64,000 bases of DNA. Source: Providencia rettgeri (GTDB lineage Bacteria; Pseudomonadota; Gammaproteobacteria; Enterobacterales; Enterobacteriaceae). A program made the translations under genes and the position numbers. Below the pieces are notes generated by a model, which saw only the letters and a list, made by a program, of their open reading frames with translations, was not told the origin of the DNA and did no database searches. Within the stretch, counting starts at the first letter, position 1; each line of letters opens with the position of its first letter. Below are positions 43,666 through 52,416 of this stretch, one piece after another. Location: positions 558,001 through 622,000 of the forward strand of contig NZ_CP096258.1 of the NCBI RefSeq assembly GCF_023205015.1, read 5' to 3'.

Positions 43666-44685
43666 ATGATAGAAGCACTACTTGAAAAATATGCGATTGG
43701 CATGACACTGATTGCCGCTTTTCTCGCAATCTATTTAGCTTTTGAGATTGTACATAAACGACGTAAACATAAACATAAGCGCAAAAGTATTTTGATCCAT
43801 GTGGTTCAAACCCTAGTGCTGTGTGGCGTAGTTATTGTTATTGCTCAATATGTCGATATGGCAGCAACGGATTTTGATTTAACGTTTATTTCAACCTCTT
43901 TGGTTAATTTTTTCACTATCTCATTGATTGCATTGATTTTAATGAGGAAACTGTTCCAGTTGGCGAACCGACTAGAAAAAACACAGATTAAAAAAGGCAG
44001 CGACCCCACTTCGGCTCGTATTGTCGCCCGCGTATTTAAAACCGCAATATTTGTCATTATGGTGCTGCTGTTTGGTGAGCATTTTGGGATGAGCTTGTCT
44101 GGTTTGATGGCATTTGGTGGGATTGGCGGTATTGCTATCGGTATGGCCGGCAAAGATATCTTAAGTAACTTTTTCTCAGGGTTAATGCTCTATTTTGACC
44201 GGCCCTTTAATATTGGTGATTGGGTCAGTTCACCGGATAGAAATATTGAAGGCACGGTGGTTGAAATTGGCTGGCGGATCACCAAGATTATTACGTTTGA
44301 TCACCGCCCGTTATACATTCCTAACTCGGTTTTTTCTTCTATTAGTGTGGAAAACCCGGGGCGCATGACTAACCGACGCATCAAAACTGAAATTGGTTTA
44401 CGTTATGAAGATTCAGACAAAATTGGTGCGATTGTCGACGATATCCGCACGATGTTGCAACAAGATGCCAATATCGATACCAGCCAAACTTTATTAGTTT
44501 ATTTCGATACGTTTGCCGATTCTTCGTTAAATATTATGGTGTATTGCTTTACCAAAACAACAGTTTGGGCTGAATGGTTAGCCGCTCAGCAAGCGGTGTA
44601 TTTGAAGATCATTGAGATAGTTAAACGCCACGATGCGGACTTTGCATTCCCATCACAGACTTTGTATGTAGAAAAAAACAACTAA
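43666..44685 (+). CDS. ynaI: MscS-family mechanosensitive channel, YnaI type
   Basis: A 339-residue inner membrane channel. Four to five membrane segments fill residues 10-165, ending in the pore helix GLMAFGGIGGIAIGMAGKDI. Then come the MscS beta domain (FSGLMLYFDRPFNIGDWV, EGTVVEIGWRITKI) and the C-terminal alpha/beta domain (DSSLNIMVYCFTKTT, AEWLAAQQAVYLKI). The match with E. coli YnaI, as I recall its sequence, runs along nearly the whole length (DRPFxIGDW, SPDRNIEGTV, FADSSLNIMVYCF). It opens under membrane tension to release solutes at hypo-osmotic shock. It looks monocistronic. Confidence 0.92.
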   Translation: MIEALLEKYAIGMTLIAAFLAIYLAFEIVHKRRKHKHKRKSILIHVVQTLVLCGVVIVIAQYVDMAATDFDLTFISTSLVNFFTISLIALILMRKLFQLANRLEKTQIKKGSDPTSARIVARVFKTAIFVIMVLLFGEHFGMSLSGLMAFGGIGGIAIGMAGKDILSNFFSGLMLYFDRPFNIGDWVSSPDRNIEGTVVEIGWRITKIITFDHRPLYIPNSVFSSISVENPGRMTNRRIKTEIGLRYEDSDKIGAIVDDIRTMLQQDANIDTSQTLLVYFDTFADSSLNIMVYCFTKTTVWAEWLAAQQAVYLKIIEIVKRHDADFAFPSQTLYVEKNN

Positions 44686-44719
44686 CGTCCCATTACGGAT
44701 AAATTGGCCGATTAATTGG

Positions 44720-44731
44720 TGGTGATCACCA
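44720..44731. promoter_or_regulatory. Perfect 12-bp palindrome between ynaI and speC
   Basis: TGGTGATCACCA, flanked by two TTAATTGG copies. It may be an operator or the end of the ynaI transcript. The rest of 44686-44957 holds only a probable promoter; no leader peptide like SpeFL is seen. Confidence 0.3.
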
Positions 44732-44957
44732 GGTTAATTGGTTAATTTATCTTTTTATTATCTTTATGATGGCCTGAAATATGGAGGGGTGGGTTGTGAT
44801 GAGATAGAATTTTTATGCTATTAACCAGTGGCTTATAAAATATATTCAACTTTCCAAATCTGGCTATCTTTTCTGCCCATGCTAATCATTTCAATTCCCT
44901 GATCTATCAAGTATATTGTCCGCCTCTTTTCCTCAGCTAACTAAGAGCCAGACTGCT

Positions 44958-47117
44958 ATGAACAAAATCAATGTGGCATGTAGCCAGGGGGTCGCAATCT
45001 ATTTCACTAATCAATTTCAGTGGGTAGATATTCGCGATGCACAGTTAAACAATATTGCTGCTGTTGTGCTATCTGAACAAGATGCCAACCAAGGCCTGTG
45101 GGAAAGAGTCGTTGAGAGCCAGCTGAGTATTCCGCTGTTTATCATCAGTGATAAACAGCTGCCAACCGATGAAAACTTACCACCTTATTTAACAGCGTTA
45201 TTACCACCAGCGCCCGCTGCTCGTGAAGAAAATAGCCGTCAATTACTCGATGCTGCGGATCAGTATCTTAAACAGTTATTACCGCCATTTTTTGCTCGAA
45301 TGATGGATTATGCTGCGGGTCATAATGTGACTTTTGCCTGTCCGGGGCATCAAGGCGGCCAATTTTTCCGTCGCCACCCGACAGGGGAACAATTTTATCA
45401 ATTTTATGGCGAAAACCTGTTCCGTACCGATTTATGCAATGCCGATGTGGCAATGGGCGATTTATTGATCCATGAAGGTGCCGCGAAAGAGGCACAAAAA
45501 TTCGCCGCGAAAGTGTTCAATGCGGACAAAACGTATTTTGTGTTAAATGGCACCTCATCATCCAACAAAGTGGTGCTAAATGCGCTATTAACACCGGGTG
45601 ATTTGGTTTTGTTCGATCGTAATAATCATAAATCAAACCACCATGGGGCGTTGATACAGGCGGGAGCCACACCAGTTTACCTTGAAACGGCACGTAATCC
45701 TTTTGGCTTTATCGGAGGAATTGATGCGCACTGTTTTGATGATAATTATTTACGTGGGCTTATCCAAGAAGTGATGCCGGAAAAAGCTCAGGCCAAGCGG
45801 CCATTCCGCTTAGCGGTGATCCAGCTAGGGACTTATGACGGTACAGTGTATAACGCAAGGCAAGTCGTTGATAAAATAGGTCATTTATGTGATTACATTT
45901 TATTTGATTCTGCGTGGGTGGGATATGAACAATTTATTCCAATGATGCGCCAGTGCTCGCCATTGCTACTTGAATTAAATGAAAACGACCCTGGGATTAT
46001 GGTGACTCAGTCGGTTCATAAGCAATTGGCTGGTTTTTCTCAAGCCTCACAAATCCATAAAAAAGATAACCACATCAAAGGACAAGAGCGTTTTGTTTCA
46101 CACAAAAAACTCAACAATGCTTTTATGATGCACGCCTCTACAAGCCCATTTTATCCCTTATTTGCCTCTTTAGATGTGAATGCACGTATTCACCAAGGTG
46201 ATGCAGGTAAAATGATGTGGATGGACTGCGTGAAAGTGGGGATTGAGGTAAGAAAATCGATATTTCAGCACTGCCGTTATTTTAAGCCTTTTGTCCCTGA
46301 AATGGTGGATGGCAAGGCATGGCATGAATACCCAACGGAACAAATCGCTGCGCAGCAGCGCTTCTTTAATTTCATACCGCAAGAGCGTTGGCATGCGTTT
46401 GAGGGGTATTCACAGGACCAATACTTCGTTGACCCTTGCAAATTGATGCTAACAACCCCGGGTATTGATGTCGAAAGTGGCGAATATGACGCTTTTGGCG
46501 TTCCTGCGACGATTTTGGCGCATTTTTTACGTGAACACGGTGTGATCCCTGAGAAGTGCGACTTAAATTCAATTTTGTTTTTGTTAACTCCCGCAGAAAC
46601 CCGTGAAAAACTGGAGCTACTAGTCTCTCATTTAGTCCGTTTCGAACAGTTACTGGATGAAGACGCACTATTGGAAGAGGTTTTGCCATCGGTTTATCAA
46701 CGTTATCAGGCACATTACCAAGGCTACACATTACGTCGCCTGTGCCAAGAAATGCATCAGCTCAGCGTTAATGACAACATTAAACAGCTGCAAAAAGAGA
46801 TGTTCCGTAAAAATCACTTCCCTGAAGTGAAAATGGCGCCTCAGCAAGCGCATTTAGAATTTATTCGTGGTAACTGTGAATTATTGCCATTGGATGAATT
46901 AGAAGGACGTATTGCTGTTGAAGGTGCGCTACCGTACCCACCGGGTGTATTGTGTGTGGTGCCAGGGGAAGTGTGGTCAGGCCCAGTACTGCGCTATTTC
47001 AAGGCACTAGAAACGGGGATTAATGCATTACCGGGCTTTGCGCCTGAGCTACAAGGTGTGTATATTTCGAAAAATGAAGGTGAGAAAAAACGTGTCTATG
47101 CGCATGTTTTGAAATAA
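44958..47117 (+). CDS. speC: Ornithine decarboxylase (constitutive SpeC type)
   Basis: A 719-residue fold-III PLP decarboxylase that makes putrescine from ornithine. Start at 44958 (MNKINVACSQG); the upstream TTG-initiated extension is unlikely. The N-terminal wing domain (1-105) is followed by the PLP domain with TFACPGHQGGQFF, RTDLCNADVAMGDLLIHEG, FVLNGTSSSNKV, FDRNNHKSNHHGALI, DSAWVGYEQF and the PLP Lys in TQSVHKQLAGFSQ. The C-terminal domain includes EGALPYPPGVLCVVPGE. By recollection it matches E. coli SpeC better than SpeF, and no potE antiporter follows, which supports the biosynthetic form. Confidence 0.92.
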   Translation: MNKINVACSQGVAIYFTNQFQWVDIRDAQLNNIAAVVLSEQDANQGLWERVVESQLSIPLFIISDKQLPTDENLPPYLTALLPPAPAAREENSRQLLDAADQYLKQLLPPFFARMMDYAAGHNVTFACPGHQGGQFFRRHPTGEQFYQFYGENLFRTDLCNADVAMGDLLIHEGAAKEAQKFAAKVFNADKTYFVLNGTSSSNKVVLNALLTPGDLVLFDRNNHKSNHHGALIQAGATPVYLETARNPFGFIGGIDAHCFDDNYLRGLIQEVMPEKAQAKRPFRLAVIQLGTYDGTVYNARQVVDKIGHLCDYILFDSAWVGYEQFIPMMRQCSPLLLELNENDPGIMVTQSVHKQLAGFSQASQIHKKDNHIKGQERFVSHKKLNNAFMMHASTSPFYPLFASLDVNARIHQGDAGKMMWMDCVKVGIEVRKSIFQHCRYFKPFVPEMVDGKAWHEYPTEQIAAQQRFFNFIPQERWHAFEGYSQDQYFVDPCKLMLTTPGIDVESGEYDAFGVPATILAHFLREHGVIPEKCDLNSILFLLTPAETREKLELLVSHLVRFEQLLDEDALLEEVLPSVYQRYQAHYQGYTLRRLCQEMHQLSVNDNIKQLQKEMFRKNHFPEVKMAPQQAHLEFIRGNCELLPLDELEGRIAVEGALPYPPGVLCVVPGEVWSGPVLRYFKALETGINALPGFAPELQGVYISKNEGEKKRVYAHVLK

Positions 47118-47167
47118 ATTTCCAAGTATTCAGATATTAAGCATAGATTTTGCCTTGCTAGCTCGCT

Positions 47168-47201
47168 AAATTGGGGTCAGTGCCATTTCTGACTCCAATT
47201 T
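47168..47201 (+). other. Stem-loop just upstream of the nucleoside hydrolase ribosome binding site
   Basis: AAATTGGGGTCAG (47168-47180) pairs with CTGACTCCAATTT (47189-47201) with one G-T pair; AGAAGG follows directly. It may terminate speC or modulate access to the next ribosome binding site. No good U tract follows. Confidence 0.4.
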
Positions 47202-47214
47202 AAGAAGGTAAGGT

Positions 47215-48150
47215 ATGAGCAAAAAAATAATCCTCGATTGTGATCCCGGCCATGACGATGCTATCGCGTTATTACTGGCCTATGGTAACCCTGACATTGA
47301 ATTATTGGCGGTAACAACGGTTGCCGGCAACCAAACCCTCAAAAAAGTCACTCATAATGCATTGGCTATCGCTGAAATGGCGAAGATCACCGGTGTTCCA
47401 TTTGCCGCGGGTTCGGTTCGCCCCTTAGTTCGGGAAATTGAAGTCGCACCTGATATTCATGGGGAATCAGGGCTTGATGGGCCTGTATTACCAACACCCA
47501 CATTGACGCTTGATGAACGGCATGCGGTTTCGCTGATTATCGAAACGATTATGTCTCATCCTCCTAAAACAGTGACTTTAGTGCCTACCGGTGCATTAAC
47601 CAATATTGCGCTTGCTGCTCGTCTTGAACCGCGCATTGTCGAACGAGTTAAAGAAGTGGTGCTGATGGGCGGGGGCTACCATGTTGGAAATTGGAGTGCA
47701 GTGGCTGAATTTAACATCAAAATTGACCCAGAAGCGGCTCATATTGTTTTCAATGAAAAGTGGCCACTAACCATGGTGGGGTTAGATCTCACCCATCAAG
47801 CGCTGGCTACCCCTGATGTTGTGAAAGAAATTGCTGAGATTGGCAGTGATTGTTCGCAATTTGTCGTCGAATTACTGGATTTCTTTGGGAAAATGTACAA
47901 ACAAGCTCAAGGCTTTGATGCTCCGCCAGTACACGACCCTTGTGCGGTTGCCTATGTCATTGATCCGACAGTAATGACTACGCAAAAAGTGCCTGTGAAT
48001 ATTGAGCTGACAGGAACGCACACGCTAGGCATGACAGTGGCTGATTTCCGTCATCCGGCGCCTGAAAATTGCCATACTCAAGTCGCGGTTAAGTTAGACC
48101 ATCATAAATTTTGGCAGTTAATTATCAATGCATTAAAAAATATTGGGTAA
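47215..48150 (+). CDS. Inosine-uridine-type nucleoside hydrolase
   Basis: A 311-residue nucleoside hydrolase that cleaves ribonucleosides to base and ribose. The calcium-binding N-terminal motif IILDCDPGHDDAIALLLAYG (residues 5-24) is complete, as are LVPTGALTNIALA, VVLMGGGYHVGNWSAVAEFN, IDPEAA and the catalytic-His region VHDPCAVAYVIDP. By memory the C-terminal half (LTHQALATP, DPCAVAYVIDP, GMTVADFRHPAPENCHTQVA) resembles Crithidia IunH more than E. coli RihA or RihB, so a broad inosine/uridine specificity is likely. A DUF6882-like gene follows after three bases. Confidence 0.88.
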   Translation: MSKKIILDCDPGHDDAIALLLAYGNPDIELLAVTTVAGNQTLKKVTHNALAIAEMAKITGVPFAAGSVRPLVREIEVAPDIHGESGLDGPVLPTPTLTLDERHAVSLIIETIMSHPPKTVTLVPTGALTNIALAARLEPRIVERVKEVVLMGGGYHVGNWSAVAEFNIKIDPEAAHIVFNEKWPLTMVGLDLTHQALATPDVVKEIAEIGSDCSQFVVELLDFFGKMYKQAQGFDAPPVHDPCAVAYVIDPTVMTTQKVPVNIELTGTHTLGMTVADFRHPAPENCHTQVAVKLDHHKFWQLIINALKNIG

Positions 48151-48153
48151 TAA

Positions 48154-48627
48154 ATGGATAATGAAATAGAACAGATGCCTTATGAGGCATTAATTGAACG
48201 CAGTATGAATGCGTTACAGGCCAAAAACCAATTTCATTGTGATACATGGAAATTAGATGAAGCAGATTGGTCCGTGAACCAAGACGAAGGAACCATTATT
48301 TTTCATGCGCCTGACAATATAATGGCAACAGCGCCAGTGCAAATTGTTGGTACTTATGACCAAAACCAAGGCAGTTGGATGTGGAGTTGGGCAAACAGTT
48401 CTATCGACAGCGCTTTAACCCAAGATGCAATCGCAGTGAAAGCTTATGGTGAGCGGAGAGATAACGCATTATTGACCGCTCGAATTAGTCACATCGAAGA
48501 ATATGATGCATGGCAATTAACGGCATTGGCTTGCGAACTCAATAGTCAGCAAGGGGTATACCGTGGAATTGCGGGGCATACTTTGATATTTATGACATTT
48601 GGTGAAGTGTCTCTTCAACAAATTTAG
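48154..48627 (+). CDS. DUF6882-like protein
   Basis: A 157-residue cytoplasmic protein. The middle carries a Trp-rich block, GTYDQNQGSWMWSWANSSI (about 69-87), preceded by IIFHAPDNIMATAPVQIVG and followed by AYGERRDN. This is the pattern of the DUF6882 group. The function is unknown. Its start lies three bases from the stop of the nucleoside hydrolase, so the two are almost surely co-transcribed. What it adds to nucleoside hydrolysis is not evident. Confidence 0.65.
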   Translation: MDNEIEQMPYEALIERSMNALQAKNQFHCDTWKLDEADWSVNQDEGTIIFHAPDNIMATAPVQIVGTYDQNQGSWMWSWANSSIDSALTQDAIAVKAYGERRDNALLTARISHIEEYDAWQLTALACELNSQQGVYRGIAGHTLIFMTFGEVSLQQI

Positions 48628-48724
48628 GTCATATGGGGGCTCTATGGTCGATAAGGCATTTTAGCGCCTTTATTCTATAACTAGTCCGTTATACTCAATT
48701 TCTTTTTCAATGAGGAGCTTGCTC

Positions 48725-49519
48725 ATGTTAGATATTGCACTTGAAGCCGCTGAATTAGTCAAAACCATGACGGTAGACGCTTTTGAAGGGGCTGGAAAGT
48801 TTGATTATAAACCTGATCGTTCCGTAGTTACGGAAACGGATACCCGAGTTGAAGAAGAAATTAGGTCATTCTTTGCACAAAAAACACCGAATATCGCTGT
48901 TTTAGGTGAGGAGTTTGGCTTTATTGGTGAGCAGCAATTCAGTTCTGGCTGGGTAATTGACCCGATTGATGGTACGCGTGCATTTATTTATGGAGTGCCA
49001 TTATTTAGTACGCTAATTGCTTATGTGGAAAATGGGGAACCATTACTTAGTGTGATTAGTTTTCCTGCGATATCCACACTCTACTTTGCCTCACAAGGGG
49101 AAGGGTGCTGGGTGCAAACAGCTCGTCAGGCTCCAAGACAACTTAAACTCGAAAGCCAATCGCCTAAATCATTATCAGAAGCCGTGGTAAGCGCATCAGG
49201 TATTCATAGTAGTAATTATAATTCCCGAGAAGGGGCGCAAATTTATCATTTGGATGCAGTTGTGGGCCAAGCAAGGGATTTTATTTTTGCCAATGATGCA
49301 TATCAGCATGCCATGGTTGCTAGTGGTCGTATTCATGGTGCGATTGATACCATAATGAAACCTTGGGATAGTGCAGCACTTATTCCGTGCATCCGAGAGG
49401 CGGGCGGGGAAGTTTGTGCATTAAATGGACAGCGTCAGCAAGCCATGTTTGCAGGAAGCTTACTATCAGCCGCGACGCCAGAATTAGCTGAGCAAATTAT
49501 TGAACTGATGAATAGTTGA
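48725..49519 (+). CDS. Inositol monophosphatase family phosphatase
   Basis: A 264-residue Mg2+-dependent, Li+-sensitive-type phosphatase. Start at 48725, seven bases after GAGGAG, not at the in-frame ATG at 48710 that overlaps this site. Metal-binding motifs: GEEFG (Glu of motif A), WVIDPIDGTRAF (Asp-Pro-Ile-Asp-Gly-Thr) and KPWDSAALIPCIREAGGE (motif B). It differs from SuhB. Substrates in this branch include histidinol phosphate and inositol phosphates, so the exact one is open. Likely monocistronic. Confidence 0.85.
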   Translation: MLDIALEAAELVKTMTVDAFEGAGKFDYKPDRSVVTETDTRVEEEIRSFFAQKTPNIAVLGEEFGFIGEQQFSSGWVIDPIDGTRAFIYGVPLFSTLIAYVENGEPLLSVISFPAISTLYFASQGEGCWVQTARQAPRQLKLESQSPKSLSEAVVSASGIHSSNYNSREGAQIYHLDAVVGQARDFIFANDAYQHAMVASGRIHGAIDTIMKPWDSAALIPCIREAGGEVCALNGQRQQAMFAGSLLSAATPELAEQIIELMNS

Positions 49520-49525
49520 AGATGA

Positions 49526-49543
49526 AAGCCTGAAGATAGGCTT
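49526..49543. terminator. Weak hairpin between convergent genes
   Basis: AAGCCT (49526-49531) pairs with AGGCTT (49538-49543) in the 49-base gap between the phosphatase gene and the CbrC-like gene. The U tract is short. Terminator by position. Confidence 0.4.
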
Positions 49544-49568
49544 CTTCACGCGATTTAGTTGGTATAAA

Positions 49569-50156
49569 TTAGCTAAAATCAAAATGCAAACGTAGTTTTT
49601 TGCAATGTAAACAACGAAATAAATAACCTTGAGCAGCGCTATCTTGATGGAGAATATTCGCGAGCTCTGAAATTGAAAAACCGTAATCAGCGATATCATT
49701 TTCAAGGGAAACAAATTCACCCAGTCTATCTTTGATGTCATCCCAATAAACATAGCCTATAAATTCACAAGGCTCTTGGCAGTGTGCGAGCCAAATTTCT
49801 TGTTGCCACCCTTGATAGCCCGGTGTTCGTTTAATTAGTTCATCAAAAATTTCAGCAGGATAGGGGGTTATGGTATGTGAAAACTCACCGTCTTCGTCAT
49901 ATTCGCAATCAATACCTTCAACACTGGCAGGGTCTTGAAACTCACCATCAAATTTTGCACTGGCAGAACCATCGGCAATACACCAAGGACACAAAGTATC
50001 AATGTCCTCAATAGAATAAAACGGGCTTTCATAATAAATATCAGTAGGTTGCTTACAGCAATCACAGGTTACTGTTTTATCCGTCAGAAAAGCTTCAGTT
50101 TCAATAGGATTCGGATGGTACCTAAATGTAGGGAGTGTTCGGTTATTGAGTGGCAT
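49569..50156 (-). CDS. CbrC/UPF0167 family protein
   Basis: A 195-residue protein with zinc-ribbon-like Cys pairs: CDCCKQP near residue 31, CPWCIADG near 57, and RCLHCKKLRLHFD at the C terminus. LPTFRYHPNPIETEAF at the N terminus, GYQGWQQEIWLAHC and FIGYVYW are the family marks of UPF0167/CbrC. E. coli CbrC is linked with colicin E2 tolerance through the CreBC regulon; the biochemical role is unknown. An AGGA ribosome binding site precedes the ATG. Confidence 0.85.
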   Translation of the reverse strand: MPLNNRTLPTFRYHPNPIETEAFLTDKTVTCDCCKQPTDIYYESPFYSIEDIDTLCPWCIADGSASAKFDGEFQDPASVEGIDCEYDEDGEFSHTITPYPAEIFDELIKRTPGYQGWQQEIWLAHCQEPCEFIGYVYWDDIKDRLGEFVSLENDIADYGFSISELANILHQDSAAQGYLFRCLHCKKLRLHFDFS

Positions 50157-50352
50157 ATACAGTTCCTATTAAAGGTTGCGCGAGAAGTAAACCAACTTTG
50201 GGAAAGCATAGCACAAGGCTGCTTGATTATATCTTTCGGTTTTATTCCATGGTGAGTTTCAGATAAAGTAAATCATTCAATTAATTTGAATAAGTTGAGC
50301 GATATTATTAGCTTTAACCTAAATAACGTTGTCGATAAGATACCTTCATCGC

Positions 50353-50370
50353 AGACAACAAGGGTTGTCT
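50353..50370 (+). other. Hairpin in the leader of the DUF1471 gene
   Basis: AGACAAC (50353-50359) pairs with GTTGTCT (50364-50370), about 15 bases before the AAGGA ribosome binding site. It may stabilise a short, well-expressed mRNA. Confidence 0.4.
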
Positions 50371-50399
50371 CATCGAATAATAAGTGAAGGAATTAGATT

Positions 50400-50609
50400 A
50401 TGAACATGTTAAAAACATTGATGGCAGCTTCTGTATTATCTATGGTCGCATTTGGTGCATCAGCAGCAACAATCACTGCAACAGGTGATACACTGGCTTC
50501 AACAGAAGCAAAAATTGCAGCTAAAGCTAAAGCCGCGGGTGCAGATAGCTATACCATTACCAGTGCTCGTATGGGAAATTTTGTCACAATGAGCGCAGAA
50601 ACTAACTAA
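50400..50609 (+). CDS. DUF1471 (YdgH/BhsA/McbA) family small periplasmic protein
   Basis: A 69-residue protein with a clear signal peptide (1-22, cut after GASA). The mature 47 residues show the DUF1471 pattern: ATITATGDTLASTEAKIAAK, AKAAGADSYTI, SARMGNFVTMSAE. It is somewhat shorter than the common members of about 85-90 residues. Relatives respond to stress and affect biofilm formation. It has a good ribosome binding site and its own terminator. Confidence 0.8.
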   Translation: MNMLKTLMAASVLSMVAFGASAATITATGDTLASTEAKIAAKAKAAGADSYTITSARMGNFVTMSAETN

Positions 50610-50652
50610 TTAATGAGTCTGAATTGTTGTTGAAGTTTTTTATCTGAAAATG

Positions 50653-50683
50653 GCGTTTTAAGTTGGATTTAAACGCTGTTTTT
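50653..50683 (+). terminator. Terminator after the DUF1471 gene
   Basis: GCGTTT (50653-50658) pairs with AAACGC (50671-50676), with extra A/T pairs inside, and is followed by TGTTTTT. Confidence 0.6.
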
Positions 50684-50795
50684 AGGTTGATATATTGCGA
50701 TATAGTAAAACAAGTATTTGTAATTTTAAAACCCTCGGTGTGGATTTGCATATCGGGGGCTGTCTGTTGTAATCAATCGCGCTCAGCGCTCGATA

Positions 50796-50804
50796 TGCTA
50801 TAAT
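50796..50804 (+). promoter_or_regulatory. Extended -10 promoter of dusA
   Basis: TGCTATAAT carries an extended -10 (TGnTATAAT) about 70 bases before the dusA ATG. No good -35 is seen. Confidence 0.5.
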
Positions 50805-50873
50805 CCCTTTCTTTCATTGCCGCAGCTCGCTATTTTCGGGGCTAGATAACCGATACCAATACACAAGACCAAC

Positions 50874-51875
50874 ATGCATCAAAATACCTCAAAACAAGGC
50901 TACACCAACTTAAACCGATTTTCCGTTGCGCCGATGCTCGATTGGACAGATCGCCATTGCCGTTATTTTCATCGTTTATTAAGCAAAAATACCTTGCTGT
51001 ATACCGAAATGGTCACAACAGGGGCGATTATTTACGGAAAAGGAGACTATCTTGCCTTTAGTGAGGAAGAGCATCCTGTTGCATTACAGCTAGGTGGTAG
51101 TGACCCAGCCGCATTGGCGCAATGTGCTAAGTTGGCACAAGAACGTGGTTATGATGAAATCAACCTAAATGTCGGGTGCCCATCAGATCGCGTACAAAAT
51201 GGGCGTTTTGGTGCTTGTTTAATGGGGGACGCCCAATTGGTGGCCGATTGCGTGAAAGCCATGCAAGACATGGTTTCTATCCCAGTAACCGTAAAAACCC
51301 GTATTGGAATTGATGAGCAAGACAGTTACGCGTTTTTATGTGATTTCATTGAAACCGTTTCAGATAAAGGCGGTTGCGAAATGTTTATTATCCATGCGCG
51401 TAAAGCATGGCTATCTGGCCTTAGCCCAAAAGAAAATCGCGAAATCCCACCATTAGACTATCCACGAGTTTATCAATTAAAACGTGATTTTCCTCATTTG
51501 ACCATGGCGATTAATGGTGGAGTCAAAACGCTGGAAGAAGCAAAAGAGCATCTTCAACACCTAGATGGCGTCATGGTGGGGCGCGAAGCCTATCAAAACC
51601 CGTCTATTTTAACGGCGGTTGATAACCAATTGTTTGGGGAGCACTTTCCTGTCACCAATGGTGTTGATGCAGTTAGAGCGATGTATCCCTATATCGAAAA
51701 AGAGTTATCGAAAGGCGCTTATTTAGGCCATATGACCCGCCATATGTTAGGGATTTTCCAAGGTATCCCCGGTGCGCGCCAATGGCGTCGTCATTTAAGT
51801 GAAAATGCGCATAAAAAAGGGGCTGACTTAGCCGTTGTTGAGCAAGCTCTCGAATTTGTGACGCGTGGTGAGTGA
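50874..51875 (+). CDS. dusA: tRNA-dihydrouridine synthase A
   Basis: A 333-residue FMN-dependent reductase that makes dihydrouridine at positions 20/20a of tRNA. RFSVAPMLDWTDRHCRYFHR begins the TIM barrel, followed by TEMVTTGAI, HPVALQLGGSDP, ELNVGCPSDRVQNGRFGACLM (here INLNVGCPS..., with the catalytic Cys in GACLM), VKTRIGID, IHARKAWLSGLSPKENREIP and AINGGVKT. The length matches the enteric DusA. In E. coli it is followed by pspG and qor. Here pspG is not found and a cassette lies before qor. Confidence 0.96.
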   Translation: MHQNTSKQGYTNLNRFSVAPMLDWTDRHCRYFHRLLSKNTLLYTEMVTTGAIIYGKGDYLAFSEEEHPVALQLGGSDPAALAQCAKLAQERGYDEINLNVGCPSDRVQNGRFGACLMGDAQLVADCVKAMQDMVSIPVTVKTRIGIDEQDSYAFLCDFIETVSDKGGCEMFIIHARKAWLSGLSPKENREIPPLDYPRVYQLKRDFPHLTMAINGGVKTLEEAKEHLQHLDGVMVGREAYQNPSILTAVDNQLFGEHFPVTNGVDAVRAMYPYIEKELSKGAYLGHMTRHMLGIFQGIPGARQWRRHLSENAHKKGADLAVVEQALEFVTRGE

Positions 51876-52061
51876 GTATAAATTACTCGTAAAGGCAAAA
51901 CTCTAGCTCAATTACAGTTACTTTATGTAACTTTATGGATTGTATAATATTTGTTCAGTTTGAGTGCGATCTTAATTGAACAAGTATAGGAATGTTTAAA
52001 TGCATACGGTTATGTAATTCATTGAAATACTAATATCTTATTGATTTCGCACGTTGCCAAC

Positions 52062-52089
52062 ACCTAAGCCAGCTTTCGCTGGCTTAGGT
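52062..52089. terminator. Strong hairpin downstream of dusA
   Basis: A 12-bp perfect stem with a four-base loop. The following U tract is short (TCTTTG). It is the best candidate for the dusA terminator, although it lies almost 190 bases after the stop codon. Confidence 0.5.
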
Positions 52090-52108
52090 CTTTGAAAAGG
52101 GGTGACAT

Positions 52109-52269
52109 ATGCAGCGATCCTCTCTATTTTCTTTACTCATTTCATTCTTTATTTGATGGGCTTCCTTGGCGAAAATTCCATCGAGAGAATCGATTATGTA
52201 AAAGCCAATTATCGTCAATCGCAGACTGCAATGACATTTCTTGAATATAAAAGATCTAGTGAATGGTAA
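52109..52269 (+). pseudogene. Two overlapping mini-ORFs, possibly one frameshifted small gene
   Basis: The first frame (52109-52156) encodes MQRSSLFSLLISFFI behind AAGGGG at good spacing. Its TGA overlaps the ATG of a second 37-residue frame (52156-52269) starting MGFLGENSIERIDYV and ending KRSSEW. A TGATG junction allows translational coupling. Alternatively this is a small membrane protein gene broken by a frameshift. No family is recognised. Confidence 0.3.
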
Positions 52270-52386
52270 GTTCTATTTCTTGAATGGATATTTGTTACTA
52301 TTTTTATTATATAACTTTATATTAAATATATGTGAATATTAATATCGAAATTTTGGTGTTTTTTGGATTAAAAAACTAATTGGTTA

Positions 52387-52416
52387 TTGACAGAATAAAA
52401 ATGTCGATGCTATAAG
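52387..52416 (+). promoter_or_regulatory. Consensus sigma-70 promoter of the peptide cassette
   Basis: A perfect -35 TTGACA (52387-52392), an 18-base spacer and TATAAG (52411-52416). It lies about 90 bases before the peptide gene, in very AT-rich DNA. Confidence 0.8.

Larger units (their letters stand above)
51876..52386 (+). other. Intergenic stretch after dusA: hairpin and small broken-looking frames
   Basis: No normal gene. A TATAAT (51943-51948) with a poor -35 lies ahead of a strong 12-bp stem at 52062-52089 (ACCTAAGCCAGC/GCTGGCTTAGGT, tetraloop TTTC) followed by CTTTG, which could end dusA or a small RNA. Two short overlapping frames follow (52109-52269). A pspG gene, expected here in enterics, is absent. 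Confidence 0.5.

Noticed and set aside
44686..44957. SpeFL-like leader peptide before ornithine decarboxylase
   Set aside because: Only a very short frame (MEGWVVMR) is present and lacks the known leader features; the enzyme is SpeC-like, not SpeF-like.
47168..47201. Riboswitch before the nucleoside hydrolase gene
   Set aside because: It is a single simple stem-loop with no conserved aptamer core that I recognise.
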